64,000 nucleotides of DNA from Streptomyces violens (lineage in GTDB: Bacteria; Actinomycetota; Actinomycetes; Streptomycetales; Streptomycetaceae), in NCBI RefSeq assembly GCF_000717745.1, contig NZ_JOBH01000017.1:124001-188000 (forward strand). The letters run 5' to 3'. The position numbers and the translations under genes were made by a program. Positions 43,483 through 52,365 of this stretch are shown one piece after another. Numbering within the stretch: the stretch's first letter is position 1; each line of letters begins with the position of its first letter. The notes below the pieces were generated by a model. It did no database searches and was not told the origin of the DNA. It saw nothing but the letters and a program-made list of their open reading frames with translations.

Positions 43483-44244
43483 CTAGTCGTTCGGCCGCTG
43501 CAGCCGGGCCACGAACTTGTACCGGTCGCCGCGGTACACCGAGCGCACCCACTCGACCGGTTCGCCCTGGGGGTCCAGGGAGTGCCGGGAGAGCATCAGC
43601 ATCGGCAGGCCCACGTCCGTACCCAGCAGCGTGGCCTCGCGCGGGGTGGCGAGGGACGTCTCGATGGTCTCCTCGGCCTCCGCCGGGCGGACGTCGTAGA
43701 CCTCGGCCAGCGCGGTGTACAGGGAGGTGTACTTGACCAGATTGCGGCGCAGGGCCGGGAAGCGCTTGGCCGACAGGTGCGTGGTCTCGATGGCCATCGG
43801 CTCGCCGCTGGCCAGCCGCAGCCGTTCGATGCGCAGCACCCGACCGCCCGCCGCGATGTCCAGCAGCCCCGCCAGCCGGTCGTCGGCGGTGACGTACCCG
43901 ATGTCCAGCAGCTGCGAGGTGGGCTCCAGGCCCTGGGCGCGCATGTCCTCGGTGTAGGAGGTCAGTTGCAGCGCCTGGGAGACCTTGGGCTTGGCGACGA
44001 AGGTGCCCTTGCCCTGGATGCGTTCCAGCCGTCCCTCGACGACCAGTTCCTGCAGGGCCTGCCGCACGGTCGTCCGTGAGGTGTCGAACTCCGAGGCCAG
44101 GGTGCGCTCGGGTGGTACGGGGGTGCCCGGCGGCAGCGTCTCGGTGATCTCCAGCAAGTGCCGCTTGAGCCGGTAGTACTTGGGCACCCGCGCGGTGCGC
44201 GCGGCTCCGCTGCCGGACTCCGCGCCGGCCTCGTCGGTCTCCAT
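43483..44244 (-). CDS. dasR: GntR/HutC-family regulator DasR
   Basis: The 253-residue protein has a GntR winged helix ([46 protein letters not shown]) and a UTRA effector domain. The stretch [29 protein letters not shown] and the end [22 protein letters not shown] match S. coelicolor DasR closely from memory. DasR is the global repressor of N-acetylglucosamine and chitin use and links it to development and antibiotics; glucosamine-6-phosphate lowers its DNA binding. ATG 44244 gives the family length; a GTG at 44280 with GGAGG five nt before it would add 12 residues. It is divergent from dasA. Confidence 0.95.
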   Translation of the reverse strand: METDEAGAESGSGAARTARVPKYYRLKRHLLEITETLPPGTPVPPERTLASEFDTSRTTVRQALQELVVEGRLERIQGKGTFVAKPKVSQALQLTSYTEDMRAQGLEPTSQLLDIGYVTADDRLAGLLDIAAGGRVLRIERLRLASGEPMAIETTHLSAKRFPALRRNLVKYTSLYTALAEVYDVRPAEAEETIETSLATPREATLLGTDVGLPMLMLSRHSLDPQGEPVEWVRSVYRGDRYKFVARLQRPND

Positions 44245-44413
44245 GACCCGCCCTTCCGACTCCACTCGTGCTGTCGTCACCGGCTCCTCCGTACGTAGCG
44301 GCTCACATCGTGGCACGGGTGGGGCGCCGATGCTCCCTCGCAGGTCCGCGCCTGCCGGATGTCGGTCCGGTAACGGAGCCGACTGCGACTCTTATACACC
44401 TCTTGACACCCCT

Positions 44414-44429
44414 AAAGGTCTAGGCCAAG
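44414..44429. promoter_or_regulatory. DasR-responsive element (dre), distal, before dasA
   Basis: AAAGGTCTAGGCCAAG agrees with the dre consensus ACTGGTCTAGACCACT at 11 of 16 positions, including the GGTCTAG core. It lies just downstream of a TTGACA (44403-44408). Confidence 0.7.
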
Positions 44430-44437
44430 CTGCGGGC

Positions 44438-44453
44438 ACTGGTCTAAACCATT
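44438..44453. promoter_or_regulatory. DasR-responsive element (dre), proximal, before dasA
   Basis: ACTGGTCTAAACCATT agrees with the dre consensus at 14 of 16 positions, 35 bp before the dasA start. With the distal site 24 bp away it forms a pair, as described for dasA in S. coelicolor. Confidence 0.9.
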
Positions 44454-44487
44454 AAAGACCACCACCCAGCCATTAGGGGAGTGTGCT

Positions 44488-45741
44488 GTGAAGCGTGGGC
44501 TGATCGCGGCGACGGCAGTCGCGGGAATGCTGGTAAGTGTCGCGGCCTGCGGGTCCGGCGAGTCGGCGGGGGCGGACGAGGCGAGCCTCACCGTATGGGT
44601 CATGGACGGCTCCACCCCACCGGGCTGGACGAAGGACGTCACGGCCGCCTTCGAGAAGAAGACCGGCGCGAAGCTGAACATCGAGATCCAGAAGTGGAAC
44701 GGCATTCAGCAGAAGATCACCACCGCGCTCTCCGAGGAGAACCCGCCGGACGTCATCGAGGTCGGCAACACCCAGACCCCCGCCTACGCCAAGACCTCCG
44801 GCCTCGCCGAACTGGACGACCTGAAGAAGGAGATCGGCGCCGACTGGACGCCGTCCCTGAACAAGTCGGCCGTCTACGAGGGCAAGCAGTACGCCGCCCC
44901 CTGGTACGCCGCCAACCGCGTCGTCGTCTACAACAAGAAGATCTGGGCCGAGGCCGGCGTCAAGGGCACGCCGAAGACCCGCACCGAGTTCTTCAAGGAC
45001 CTCGACCTGATCGAGAAGAAGACGGACGCCGAGCCGCTCTATCTGCCCGGCCAGAACTGGTACTTCTTCGACGGCCTGACCATCGGTACCAAGGCGAACC
45101 TGGTCAAGAAGCAGGGCGGCAAGTGGGTCTCCAACCTCGCCGACCCCAAGGTCGCCAAGGCCATGGACATCTACAAGCAGTACCAGTCCTTCAGCAAGGC
45201 ACCGAAGGACAAGGACGAGGCCACCCCGCAGCAGGGCGAGGTCTTCGCCAAGGGGAAGACCGGCGCGTTCATCGGCATGGGCTGGGAGTCCGGGATCGCC
45301 ATCAAGGCCAACCCGAAGATCGAGAAGGACATCGGTTACTTCACCATCCCCGGTGAGACCGCCGGGACACCGGAGGGCGTCTTCCTCGGCGGCTCCAACC
45401 TCGCCGTCGCCGCCGGCAGCCAGAAGCAGGACCTGGCCAAGAAGTTCCTGAAGATCGCGCTCTCCGACAAGTACGAGGCACAGCTCGCCGAAGAAGGCGG
45501 CGTCATCCCCAACAAGGAGTCGCTGCAGAACGCCCTGAAGGGCAACCCGGCGGCCGAGGCGGCAGCGCCCGCCGTCGCCGGCGGCGGCACCACCCCGCTG
45601 ATTCCCGAATGGGGCGCGGTGGAGAACCCGCCCAACCCCATCAAGACGTACATGACCGCCGTCCTGAGCGGTAAGACGCCGATGGACGCCGCCCGGCAGG
45701 TCGAGGGCGAATTCAACAAGCGCCTCGGTCAGCAGCAGTGA
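44488..45741 (+). CDS. dasA: N,N'-diacetylchitobiose-binding lipoprotein DasA
   Basis: The 417-residue solute-binding protein starts with a lipoprotein signal and lipobox SVAAC (Cys21). The mature part is a CUT1 sugar-binding fold (LTVWVMDGSTPPGWTKDVTAAFEKKTG; NPPDVIEVGNTQTPAYAKT; GAFIGMGWESGIA). In S. coelicolor the orthologue binds chitobiose and its loss affects development. The GTG at 44488 follows AGGGGAG. It is the first gene of dasABC and is preceded by two dre sites. The permease gene overlaps its stop by 4 bp. No ATPase gene is in the operon, so the shared ATPase MsiK encoded elsewhere is probably used. Confidence 0.95.
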   Translation: MKRGLIAATAVAGMLVSVAACGSGESAGADEASLTVWVMDGSTPPGWTKDVTAAFEKKTGAKLNIEIQKWNGIQQKITTALSEENPPDVIEVGNTQTPAYAKTSGLAELDDLKKEIGADWTPSLNKSAVYEGKQYAAPWYAANRVVVYNKKIWAEAGVKGTPKTRTEFFKDLDLIEKKTDAEPLYLPGQNWYFFDGLTIGTKANLVKKQGGKWVSNLADPKVAKAMDIYKQYQSFSKAPKDKDEATPQQGEVFAKGKTGAFIGMGWESGIAIKANPKIEKDIGYFTIPGETAGTPEGVFLGGSNLAVAAGSQKQDLAKKFLKIALSDKYEAQLAEEGGVIPNKESLQNALKGNPAAEAAAPAVAGGGTTPLIPEWGAVENPPNPIKTYMTAVLSGKTPMDAARQVEGEFNKRLGQQQ

Positions 45742-46709
45742 GCGCGAGCACCACCGACGTACGGCCCCGCAAGGCGGTACGGCCCGTGAAGGAGGCGCCG
45801 CGGCCCGCCAAGGAGGTGCGGCGCCGCGCATACGGGCCGTACCTCCTGCTGCTGCCCGCGCTCGCCGTCACCGCAGTGTTCCTCGGCTGGCCCATGGTCA
45901 CCAACGGACTGCTGTCCCTCCAGAACCTCAACATGGGACAGCTCATCCGGCACGCCACCGAGTGGAACGGCCTGGACAATTACGGCGAGATCCTCGGCAA
46001 CGAGGAGTTCTGGCGGGTCTCCCTCCGCTCGCTCCTCTTCACCGCCGCGAACGTCGTCCTGACCATGGGCATCGGCACCCTCATCGGCCTGCTGCTCGCC
46101 CGGCTCGGCCCCCGTATGCGGCTCACCCTGCTGTTCGGTCTGGTCCTCGCCTGGGCCATGCCCGTCATCGCCGCCACCACCGTCTACCAGTGGCTCTTCG
46201 CCCAGCGCTTCGGCGTCGTCAACTGGGTACTGGACCGCCTCGGGTGGCACGGCATGGCGGACTTCAACTGGACCGGCGGCCAGTTCTCCACCTTCTTCGT
46301 CATCACCGTCCTGGTCGTCTGGCAGTCCGTACCCTTCGTCGCGATCAACCTCTACGCCGCGACGACCACCATCCCCAGGGAGCTCTACGAAGCGGCCGCC
46401 CTCGACGGCGCCGGCCTCTGGAGGAGCTTCACCTCGGTAACGCTCCCCTTCATCAGGCCTTTCCTCTACGCGACGACCTTCCTCGAAGTCATCTGGATCT
46501 TCAAAGCCTTCGCCCAGGTGTTCGCCATCAACGAGGGCGGCCCGGAGCGCCTCACCGAAATCCTCCCCGTGTACGCCTTCATCGAGGGCATGGGCAACCA
46601 GCACTACGGCATGGGCGCGGCCATCTCGCTGCTGACCATCCTCATCCTGCTGGCCCTGACCTCGTACTACCTCCGGATCGTGCTCCGGCAGGAGGAGGAC
46701 GAGCGATGA
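45738..46709 (+). CDS. dasB: Chitobiose ABC permease DasB
   Basis: The 323-residue membrane protein has six helices after a Lys/Arg/Pro-rich N-terminus (PRKAVRPVKEAPRPAKEVRRRAYGP) and the permease EAA loop (ELYEAAALDGAGLWRSFTSVTLPFIRP) that contacts the ATPase. It is a MalF-type CUT1 component. The GTG start overlaps the dasA stop (GTGA) and its stop overlaps the dasC start (ATGA), so the three genes are tightly coupled. Confidence 0.93.
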   Translation: MSASTTDVRPRKAVRPVKEAPRPAKEVRRRAYGPYLLLLPALAVTAVFLGWPMVTNGLLSLQNLNMGQLIRHATEWNGLDNYGEILGNEEFWRVSLRSLLFTAANVVLTMGIGTLIGLLLARLGPRMRLTLLFGLVLAWAMPVIAATTVYQWLFAQRFGVVNWVLDRLGWHGMADFNWTGGQFSTFFVITVLVVWQSVPFVAINLYAATTTIPRELYEAAALDGAGLWRSFTSVTLPFIRPFLYATTFLEVIWIFKAFAQVFAINEGGPERLTEILPVYAFIEGMGNQHYGMGAAISLLTILILLALTSYYLRIVLRQEEDER

Positions 46710-47536
46710 AACGCAGTCTCTTCGGCCGCCTCTGGCCCAACGCCACGGCCCTGGCCCTGACCGCGGGCCTGCTCTTCCCCGTCTACTGGATGTTCAGTAC
46801 GGCACTGAAGCCGACCGGCGACATCATCAGCGAGGACCCCGTGTGGTTCCCGCTCAGCCCGACCCTCGAACACTTCCGCACCGCCGTCAGCGCCCCGAAC
46901 TTCTGGCGATATGTCGGCAACTCCGTCACCGTCACGGTCCTCGCCGTGGGCATGTCGCTCGTGATCGCGCTGCTCGCGTCCTTCGCGATCGCCCGGATGC
47001 GCTTCAAGGGGCGCCGCGGCGTGATCGTCACCTTCATGGTCGCCCAGATGGCGCCCTGGGAGGTGATGGTCATCGCGATCTACATGATCGTCCGGGACGG
47101 CGACATGCTGAACAGCCTGCTGCCCCTCACCTTCTTCTACATGGTCATGGTGCTGCCCTTTACGATCCTCACCCTCCGCGGCTACATCGCGGCCGTCCCC
47201 AAGGAGCTGGAGGAGTCCGCCATGGTCGACGGGTGCTCCCGCCCCCAGGCATTCCTCCGGATCATCCTGCCGCTGCTCGCCCCCGGGCTGATGGCCACCT
47301 CGCTCTTCGGCTTCATCACCGCCTGGAACGAATTCCCCCTCGTCCTCATCCTCAACAAGCAGGCCGAGGCCCAGACCCTGCCCCTGTGGCTGTCCGGCTT
47401 CCAGACCAACTTCGGCGACGACTGGGGCGCCACCATGGCCGCCGCCTCCCTCTTCGCCCTCCCCATCCTGATCCTCTTCCTCTTCCTGCAGCGCAAGGCG
47501 GTCGGCGGCCTCACCTCGGGCGCGGTGAAGGGATGA
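46706..47536 (+). CDS. dasC: Chitobiose ABC permease DasC
   Basis: The 276-residue MalG-type permease has six helices and the EAA loop (ELEESAMVDGCSRPQAFLRIILPLLAPG). The ending FLQRKAVGGLTSGAVKG is the typical MalG-like C-terminus. ATG 46706 lies within the dasB stop. The next gene, dasD, starts 142 bp later; no terminator hairpin is visible in between, so read-through into dasD is possible. Confidence 0.93.
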   Translation: MKRSLFGRLWPNATALALTAGLLFPVYWMFSTALKPTGDIISEDPVWFPLSPTLEHFRTAVSAPNFWRYVGNSVTVTVLAVGMSLVIALLASFAIARMRFKGRRGVIVTFMVAQMAPWEVMVIAIYMIVRDGDMLNSLLPLTFFYMVMVLPFTILTLRGYIAAVPKELEESAMVDGCSRPQAFLRIILPLLAPGLMATSLFGFITAWNEFPLVLILNKQAEAQTLPLWLSGFQTNFGDDWGATMAAASLFALPILILFLFLQRKAVGGLTSGAVKG

Positions 47537-47678
47537 CGCGGCCGCCCGCCTGCCTCCGCCCCCGGACCACCGGTCTGCGATCTGATGAAAGCCGCGCCCG
47601 GTCCGCTACCGCCTTCCGGTCCGGTACCGCCGCCCGCCCGCCTGCTTGTTCACGCGCAGTGAAGGGACACGCAGCTCC

Positions 47679-49214
47679 ATGACGACGCTCGTACGCTCCG
47701 CCGACACCCTCACCCGCGACGCGCTGGCCGTGCTCCAGCCGGGCTTCACCGGGACCGACGCGCCGGACTGGCTGCTGCGCCGGCTCGGCGAGGGCCTCAC
47801 GTCCGTCGGCCTGTTCGGACGCAACGTGCATACCCCCGAACAGCTCGCCGCCCTGAGTGCCCGCCTCCGCGCCGAGACCGACGGCATCCTCATCGCCATC
47901 GACGAGGAAGGCGGCGACGTCACCCGCCTCGAAGTACGCGGCGGCTCCTCCTTCCCCGGCAACCTCGCCCTCGGCGCCGTCGACGACACCGGCCTCACCC
48001 ACGCCGTCGCCCGCGAGCTGGGCCGCCGCCTCGCCGACTGCGGCATCACCCTCAACTGGGCCCCCAGCGCCGACGTCAACTCCAACCCCGGCAACCCCGT
48101 CATCGGCGTACGCTCCTTCGGCTCCGACCCGCACCTGGTCGCCCGGCACACCGCCGCCTACGTCCAGGGCATGCAGTCCGCCGGCGTCGCCGCCTGCACC
48201 AAGCATTTCCCCGGCCACGGCGACACCGCCGTCGACTCCCACCACGACCTGCCCCGCATCGACGCCGCCCGCGACACCCTGCACGCCCGCGAACTCGTGC
48301 CCTTCAAGGCGGCCGTCGCGGCCGGCACCAAGGCCGTCATGAGCGCCCACATCCTCGTGCCCGCCCTCGACGGCGATCTGCCCGCCACGCTCAGCCCGGC
48401 CGCACTGCACGGACTGCTGCGCGCGCCCGTCGCGGCCGGCGGCCTCGGCTTCGACGGCCTGATCGTCACCGACGCCGTGGAGATGCGGGCCATCGCCGCC
48501 ACGTACGGAATCGAACGCGGCAGCGTGCTCGCCATCGCCGCCGGTGCCGACGCCATCTGTGTCGGCGGCGGGCTGGCCGACGAGGCGACCGTCCTCCGGC
48601 TCCGCGACGCGCTGGTACGCGCCGTGCGCTCCGGCGCCCTCCCGGAAGAGCGCCTCGCCGACGCCGCCGCGCGGGTGCGCGCGCTGTCGCAGTGGACGCG
48701 GGAGCGGGGACGACGCGGGCCCACGGACGCCACACCGCGGGACCCCGAGGTCGGCCTGCGCGCCGCCCGCCGGGCGCTGCGGACGACGGTGAGCGGCGAA
48801 CCGTACGAACCGTTGCGTACGCCCGCGTACGTCGCTGCCTTCACGCCCGTCGCCAACATCGCCGTCGGCGACGAGACCCCCTGGGGCGTCGCCGCCGAAC
48901 TCGCGCGGCTGCTCCCCGGAACCGAGACCGGCGGTTACAGCGCCGCACAGGCCGCCGAGACCGGTACGCCCGCACTGGTCTCCCATGTGCTCCGCGAGGC
49001 GGCGCACCGCAGGATCGTCGCAGTAGTACGCGACGTCCACCGGCACCCCTGGATGGCCGACGCCCTCACCGCTCTCGTCGCCGCCCGGCCCGACACCGTC
49101 GTGGTCGAGATGGGAGTCCCGCAGGCGCCGCCCACCGGAGCGCTGCACCTCGCGACCCACGGGGCCGCCCGCGTCTGCGGACGGGCCGCCGCGGAGGTCA
49201 TCACGGGCGGCTGA
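47679..49214 (+). CDS. dasD: GH3 beta-N-acetylglucosaminidase DasD
   Basis: The 511-residue cytoplasmic enzyme is family GH3 of the NagZ/NAGase type: IAIDEEGGDVTRL, the diagnostic KHFPGHGDTAVDSHHDLP (catalytic His/Asp dyad), and the nucleophile Asp in LIVTDAVEM. It carries a C-terminal domain of about 170 residues beyond NagZ length. No signal peptide is present, which fits cleavage of chitobiose imported by DasABC into GlcNAc. ATG 47679 follows GAAGGGA; an upstream in-frame start at 47646 has no better site. A dre site was not found directly before it. Confidence 0.93.
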   Translation: MTTLVRSADTLTRDALAVLQPGFTGTDAPDWLLRRLGEGLTSVGLFGRNVHTPEQLAALSARLRAETDGILIAIDEEGGDVTRLEVRGGSSFPGNLALGAVDDTGLTHAVARELGRRLADCGITLNWAPSADVNSNPGNPVIGVRSFGSDPHLVARHTAAYVQGMQSAGVAACTKHFPGHGDTAVDSHHDLPRIDAARDTLHARELVPFKAAVAAGTKAVMSAHILVPALDGDLPATLSPAALHGLLRAPVAAGGLGFDGLIVTDAVEMRAIAATYGIERGSVLAIAAGADAICVGGGLADEATVLRLRDALVRAVRSGALPEERLADAAARVRALSQWTRERGRRGPTDATPRDPEVGLRAARRALRTTVSGEPYEPLRTPAYVAAFTPVANIAVGDETPWGVAAELARLLPGTETGGYSAAQAAETGTPALVSHVLREAAHRRIVAVVRDVHRHPWMADALTALVAARPDTVVVEMGVPQAPPTGALHLATHGAARVCGRAAAEVITGG

Positions 49215-49227
49215 GGCCGCGGCAAAA

Positions 49228-49265
49228 GCACAGGTGCCGAGCCCCGCGGGACTCGGCACCTGTGC
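49228..49265. terminator. Bidirectional terminator between dasD and nagB
   Basis: A 14-bp perfect stem (GCACAGGTGCCGAG at 49228-49241, complement at 49252-49265). AAAA before the stem gives a U-tract for the minus-strand (nagB) transcript; GTTCC follows on the plus strand. Confidence 0.87.
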
Positions 49266-49302
49266 GTTCCGTACGGAATACGGATACGGGGTACGGGATT
49301 CC

Positions 49303-50085
49303 TTACAGCCCCTGCCACTCCGGCTTGGCCGCGTACGTCGCGCGGAAGTAGTCCGCGAGCTTGAGCTTCGAGGCCGCCGCCTCGTCGACGACCACCGTCG
49401 CGTGCGGGTGCAGCTGCAGCGCGGAGGCCGGCACCACCGCGGCCACCGGCCCCTCCACGGTCTGGGCCACCGCGTCCGCCTTGCCCTCGCCCGTGGCCAG
49501 CAGCACCAGGTGACGGGCCTCCAGAATGGTCCCGATGCCCTGGGTGATGACGTGGTGCGGCACCTCGTCGAGGCTGTCGAAGAACCGGGCGTTGTCCTCC
49601 CGGGTGCGCTGCGTCAGCGTCTTGATACGGGTACGGGAGGCGAGCGAGGAGCACGGCTCGTTGAAGCCGATGTGCCCGTCGGTGCCGATGCCCAGGAGCT
49701 GGAGGTCCACGCCGCCGGCCTCGGCCAGCGCGCGGTCGTAGGCGTCACAGGCCGCCTGGAGGTCCTCGGCGGCGCCGTCCGGGCCCATGAAGGAGTCCGC
49801 GCTCAGGCCGAGCGGCGCGACGACCTCGCGCAGCACCACGGAACGGTAGGACTCGGGGTGGCCCGCGGGCAGCCCCACGTACTCGTCGAGCTGGCAGATA
49901 CGGGCCCGCGAGGCGTCCACGGCCCCCGCCGCGACCTTGTTCGCGAGCGCTTCGTAGATGGGCAGCGGGGTCGAGCCGGTGGCCACGCCGAGCAGCGCGT
50001 CGGGCTTGCGCCTCAGCAGGGCGGCCATGGCCTCGGCGATCAGCTCGCCGCCTTCCTTGGCATCCGGGACGATGACAACTTCCAC
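49303..50085 (-). CDS. nagB: Glucosamine-6-phosphate deaminase
   Basis: The 260-residue enzyme converts glucosamine 6-phosphate to fructose 6-phosphate and ammonia. Motifs: GVATGSTPLPIY (phosphate loop), QLDEYVGL (catalytic Asp), LLGIGTDGHIGFNEP (catalytic His/Glu region). GTG 50085 (VEVVIVPDAKEGG) is the family start; the reading frame extends to a TTG at 50115 but that would place the start on the dre site. It is convergent with dasD. A dre site 30 bp before the start puts it under DasR, so its substrate, GlcN-6P, is also the inducer of its own expression. Confidence 0.95.
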   Translation of the reverse strand: MEVVIVPDAKEGGELIAEAMAALLRRKPDALLGVATGSTPLPIYEALANKVAAGAVDASRARICQLDEYVGLPAGHPESYRSVVLREVVAPLGLSADSFMGPDGAAEDLQAACDAYDRALAEAGGVDLQLLGIGTDGHIGFNEPCSSLASRTRIKTLTQRTREDNARFFDSLDEVPHHVITQGIGTILEARHLVLLATGEGKADAVAQTVEGPVAAVVPASALQLHPHATVVVDEAAASKLKLADYFRATYAAKPEWQGL

Positions 50086-50114
50086 GCTGGGCCTGCCGTT
50101 CTGGAGAGGGGGCA

Positions 50115-50130
50115 AGTGGTATAGACCACT
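50115..50130. promoter_or_regulatory. DasR-responsive element (dre) before nagB
   Basis: AGTGGTATAGACCACT agrees with the dre consensus at 14 of 16 positions and is nearly a perfect palindrome. It begins 30 bp upstream of the nagB GTG. Confidence 0.9.
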
Positions 50131-50263
50131 CTAGCAGCGGCGTCGCGGCCCCGTGGTGCCCTTGGCGCACCGCCGCGCACGCCACCGCGATTCCATGCTC
50201 CGCGCTCCCCACGCGCCGGGCTACCGCAGACCTCCGGACCCCGATCCACCTGCGCAAACGCCG

Positions 50264-50296
50264 ACGGCCCCCGCTCCTCGGAGGAGCGGGGGCCGT
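50264..50296. terminator. Terminator-like hairpin in a divergent intergenic region
   Basis: ACGGCCCCCGCTCCTC (50264-50279) is complementary to 50281-50296, with GG at the tip so that about 14 pairs can form around a TCGG-type loop. It is followed by TTCAAATG on the plus strand. Both flanking genes (nagB, pdtaS) are transcribed away from it, so no annotated transcript ends here. The rest of the 50131-50637 gap contains a second, bulged 10-bp hairpin (50357-50385) and no supported gene. Confidence 0.6.
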
Positions 50297-50551
50297 TCAA
50301 ATGTCCGTCTGAGTATGCGCCTGTGCCTGCGCCCGGAAACACCCGCGGGCCGCGGCGCCGGGACAGGACCCTCAACCTGTCCGGCACCGCAGCCCGGAGC
50401 TGACATCGGCCGGTGCACGCCGTGAGGTGTGCGGTTCCTCGCGGCGCCCGGTCCGGCCGATCGGAGGCCGCGGCGCAGTCAGGGCAGAGAGCGCCTCGGT
50501 CCTCTATCCGTCCTCCTGTGCGGGGAGGGCGGAAGCCTTTTACCGATTCAT

Positions 50552-50567
50552 TGTGGACTAGACCATG
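50552..50567. promoter_or_regulatory. Candidate dre site upstream of pdtaS
   Basis: TGTGGACTAGACCATG agrees with the dre consensus at 11 of 16 positions, with the CTAGACCA block intact. It lies 71 bp before the pdtaS start. It is weaker than the dasA proximal and nagB sites but equal in score to the distal dasA site. Confidence 0.4.
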
Positions 50568-50637
50568 CGCATCAGTCCATGCCTGTGCACGGTCAACGGA
50601 TACACCGTACGCCGGTAGGCTCGCATGCGTGCCCTCC

Positions 50638-52107
50638 ATGAACGATCTCGTCCGCCAGCACACCGCTCTGAGCGACTCCGACCTCGAGTGGCTCCATCTG
50701 CTGGTCTCGGAATGGCAGCTGCTCTCCGACCTGTCCTTCGCCGACCTCGTCCTGTGGGTGCCCACCCTGGACGGCACGCGGTACGTGTCCGTCGCGCAGA
50801 TGCGTCCGAACACCGGGCCGACGTCGTACCAGGACGACATGGTCGGCCATCTGGTGCCGCGCGGCCGCCGCCCCATGCTGGACACCGCGCTGGACGAGGG
50901 CCGCATCGTGCGCGAGGGCGACCCCGAGTGGCGCGAGGAAGTGCCCGTACGGGTGGAGTCCATCCCCGTACGCCGGGACGGCCGGGTGCTGGGCGTGATC
51001 GCGCGGAACACCAACCTGCTCACCGTACGGACGCCCAGCCGGCTGGAGCTCACCTACCTGCAGAGCGCGTCCGACCTGGCGCAGATGATCGCTGCAGGAT
51101 CGTTTCCCTTCCCCGGCCAGCAGGTCGACATGGACGCCTCGCCGCGAGCCGGCGACGGGCTCATCCGGCTCGACGCGGACGGCGTCGTCCAGTACGCCAG
51201 TCCGAACGCGCTCTCCGCGTACCACCGCCTCGGACTCGCCGCCGACCTCGTCGGCCACCACCTCGGCCGGGCCACCGCCGAACTCGCACCGGCGCGCGGC
51301 CCCGTGGACGAGGCCCTCGTGAAGCTCGCCAGCGGGTGGGCGCCGCGCGAATTCGAGGTGGAGGGTGACGACGGCGTCATTCAACTGAGAGCCATCCCGC
51401 TCAAACCGAAGGGCACGCACATCGGTTCACTCGTGCTGCTGCGCGACGTCACCGAATTGCGACGCCGAGAGCGCGAATTGATTACGAAGGACGCGACCAT
51501 CCGGGAAATCCACCACCGGGTGAAGAACAACTTGCAGACAGTTGCCGCCCTCTTGCGGCTGCAGGCCCGCCGGATGGATTCGCCCCAGGGCCGCGAGGCG
51601 CTGAACGAGGCGGTCCGCAGGGTCGGTTCCATCGCGATCGTCCACGAGACGCTGTCCCAGAACCTGGACGAGCGGGTCGAGTTCGACGAGATCGCCGACA
51701 GAGTGCTGGCCATGGTGGCGGAGATTTCGCCGGGGAAGGTGGCCGGGCGGCGCAGCGGCCGCTTCGGGATCCTGGACGCCGAGGTCGCCACCCCGCTGTC
51801 CATGGTGCTCACCGAGGTCCTCCAGAACGCGCTGGAGCACGCCTTCGCGCCGGGGGAGCAGGGCACGGTCGAGGTGGGCGCGGTGCGCGGCGGCAGCAGT
51901 ACGGAGCCGCGCCTGCGGGTCACCGTCCGGGACGACGGCCGCGGGCTGCCCGAGGGGTTCGACCCGCAGCGCGCCGGCAACCTGGGGCTGCAGATCGTCC
52001 GGACGCTGGTCGAGGGTGAGATGAGCGGCACGTTCGACATGCTTCCGGCCCCCGGGCGCGGCACCCAAGTGGTGCTGGACATTCCGGTGCGGGCCGAAAA
52101 GCACTGA
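50638..52107 (+). CDS. pdtaS: Soluble sensor histidine kinase of the PdtaS type
   Basis: The 489-residue kinase has no transmembrane segment. An N-terminal GAF-like domain (VSEWQLLSDLSFADLVLWVP, about 1-150) is followed by a PAS domain (180-275), a HisKA_2 H-box (IREIHHRVKNNLQTVAALLR, His292/293) and an HATPase_c domain (EVLQNALEHAF; DDGRGLPEGF; GNLGLQIVR). This order and the opening sequence match mycobacterial PdtaS, whose output is an ANTAR antiterminator regulator. It is convergent with wblE, as pdtaS is next to whiB1 in M. tuberculosis. The start is ATG 50638; GTG 50629 is in frame. No response regulator is adjacent. Confidence 0.9.
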   Translation: MNDLVRQHTALSDSDLEWLHLLVSEWQLLSDLSFADLVLWVPTLDGTRYVSVAQMRPNTGPTSYQDDMVGHLVPRGRRPMLDTALDEGRIVREGDPEWREEVPVRVESIPVRRDGRVLGVIARNTNLLTVRTPSRLELTYLQSASDLAQMIAAGSFPFPGQQVDMDASPRAGDGLIRLDADGVVQYASPNALSAYHRLGLAADLVGHHLGRATAELAPARGPVDEALVKLASGWAPREFEVEGDDGVIQLRAIPLKPKGTHIGSLVLLRDVTELRRRERELITKDATIREIHHRVKNNLQTVAALLRLQARRMDSPQGREALNEAVRRVGSIAIVHETLSQNLDERVEFDEIADRVLAMVAEISPGKVAGRRSGRFGILDAEVATPLSMVLTEVLQNALEHAFAPGEQGTVEVGAVRGGSSTEPRLRVTVRDDGRGLPEGFDPQRAGNLGLQIVRTLVEGEMSGTFDMLPAPGRGTQVVLDIPVRAEKH

Positions 52108-52267
52108 GCGTGCCGGCAGGGCCTTGACCGGCCGCGGCCGGTTCATCCCGCTCGCGCCCCCGTGCGCGGAGGTGCGGGCGGGGCGCCTGGTGGCGCATCT
52201 CACGCGATACGCACCACCATGCGCTCCCCTCCGTACGGCCATACGGAGGCGTGCGCGGACAGCAGTC

Positions 52268-52296
52268 AGCCCCGGACCGAGTTACGGTCCGGGGCT
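52268..52296. terminator. Bidirectional terminator between pdtaS and wblE
   Basis: A perfect 12-bp stem (AGCCCCGGACCG at 52268-52279, complement at 52285-52296) with loop AGTTA, in the 258-bp gap between these convergent genes, followed by CAAA. Confidence 0.87.
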
Positions 52297-52365
52297 CAAA
52301 GCTCACGTTGCTTAGCGCATCGGGGGTACTGCGCGCTGCGGCTCGGATGCCACGGGGCGTCTGGT

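Noticed and set aside
50115..50115. Upstream TTG start for nagB
   Set aside because: It would start on the dre operator, lacks a ribosome site, and adds residues absent from the family.
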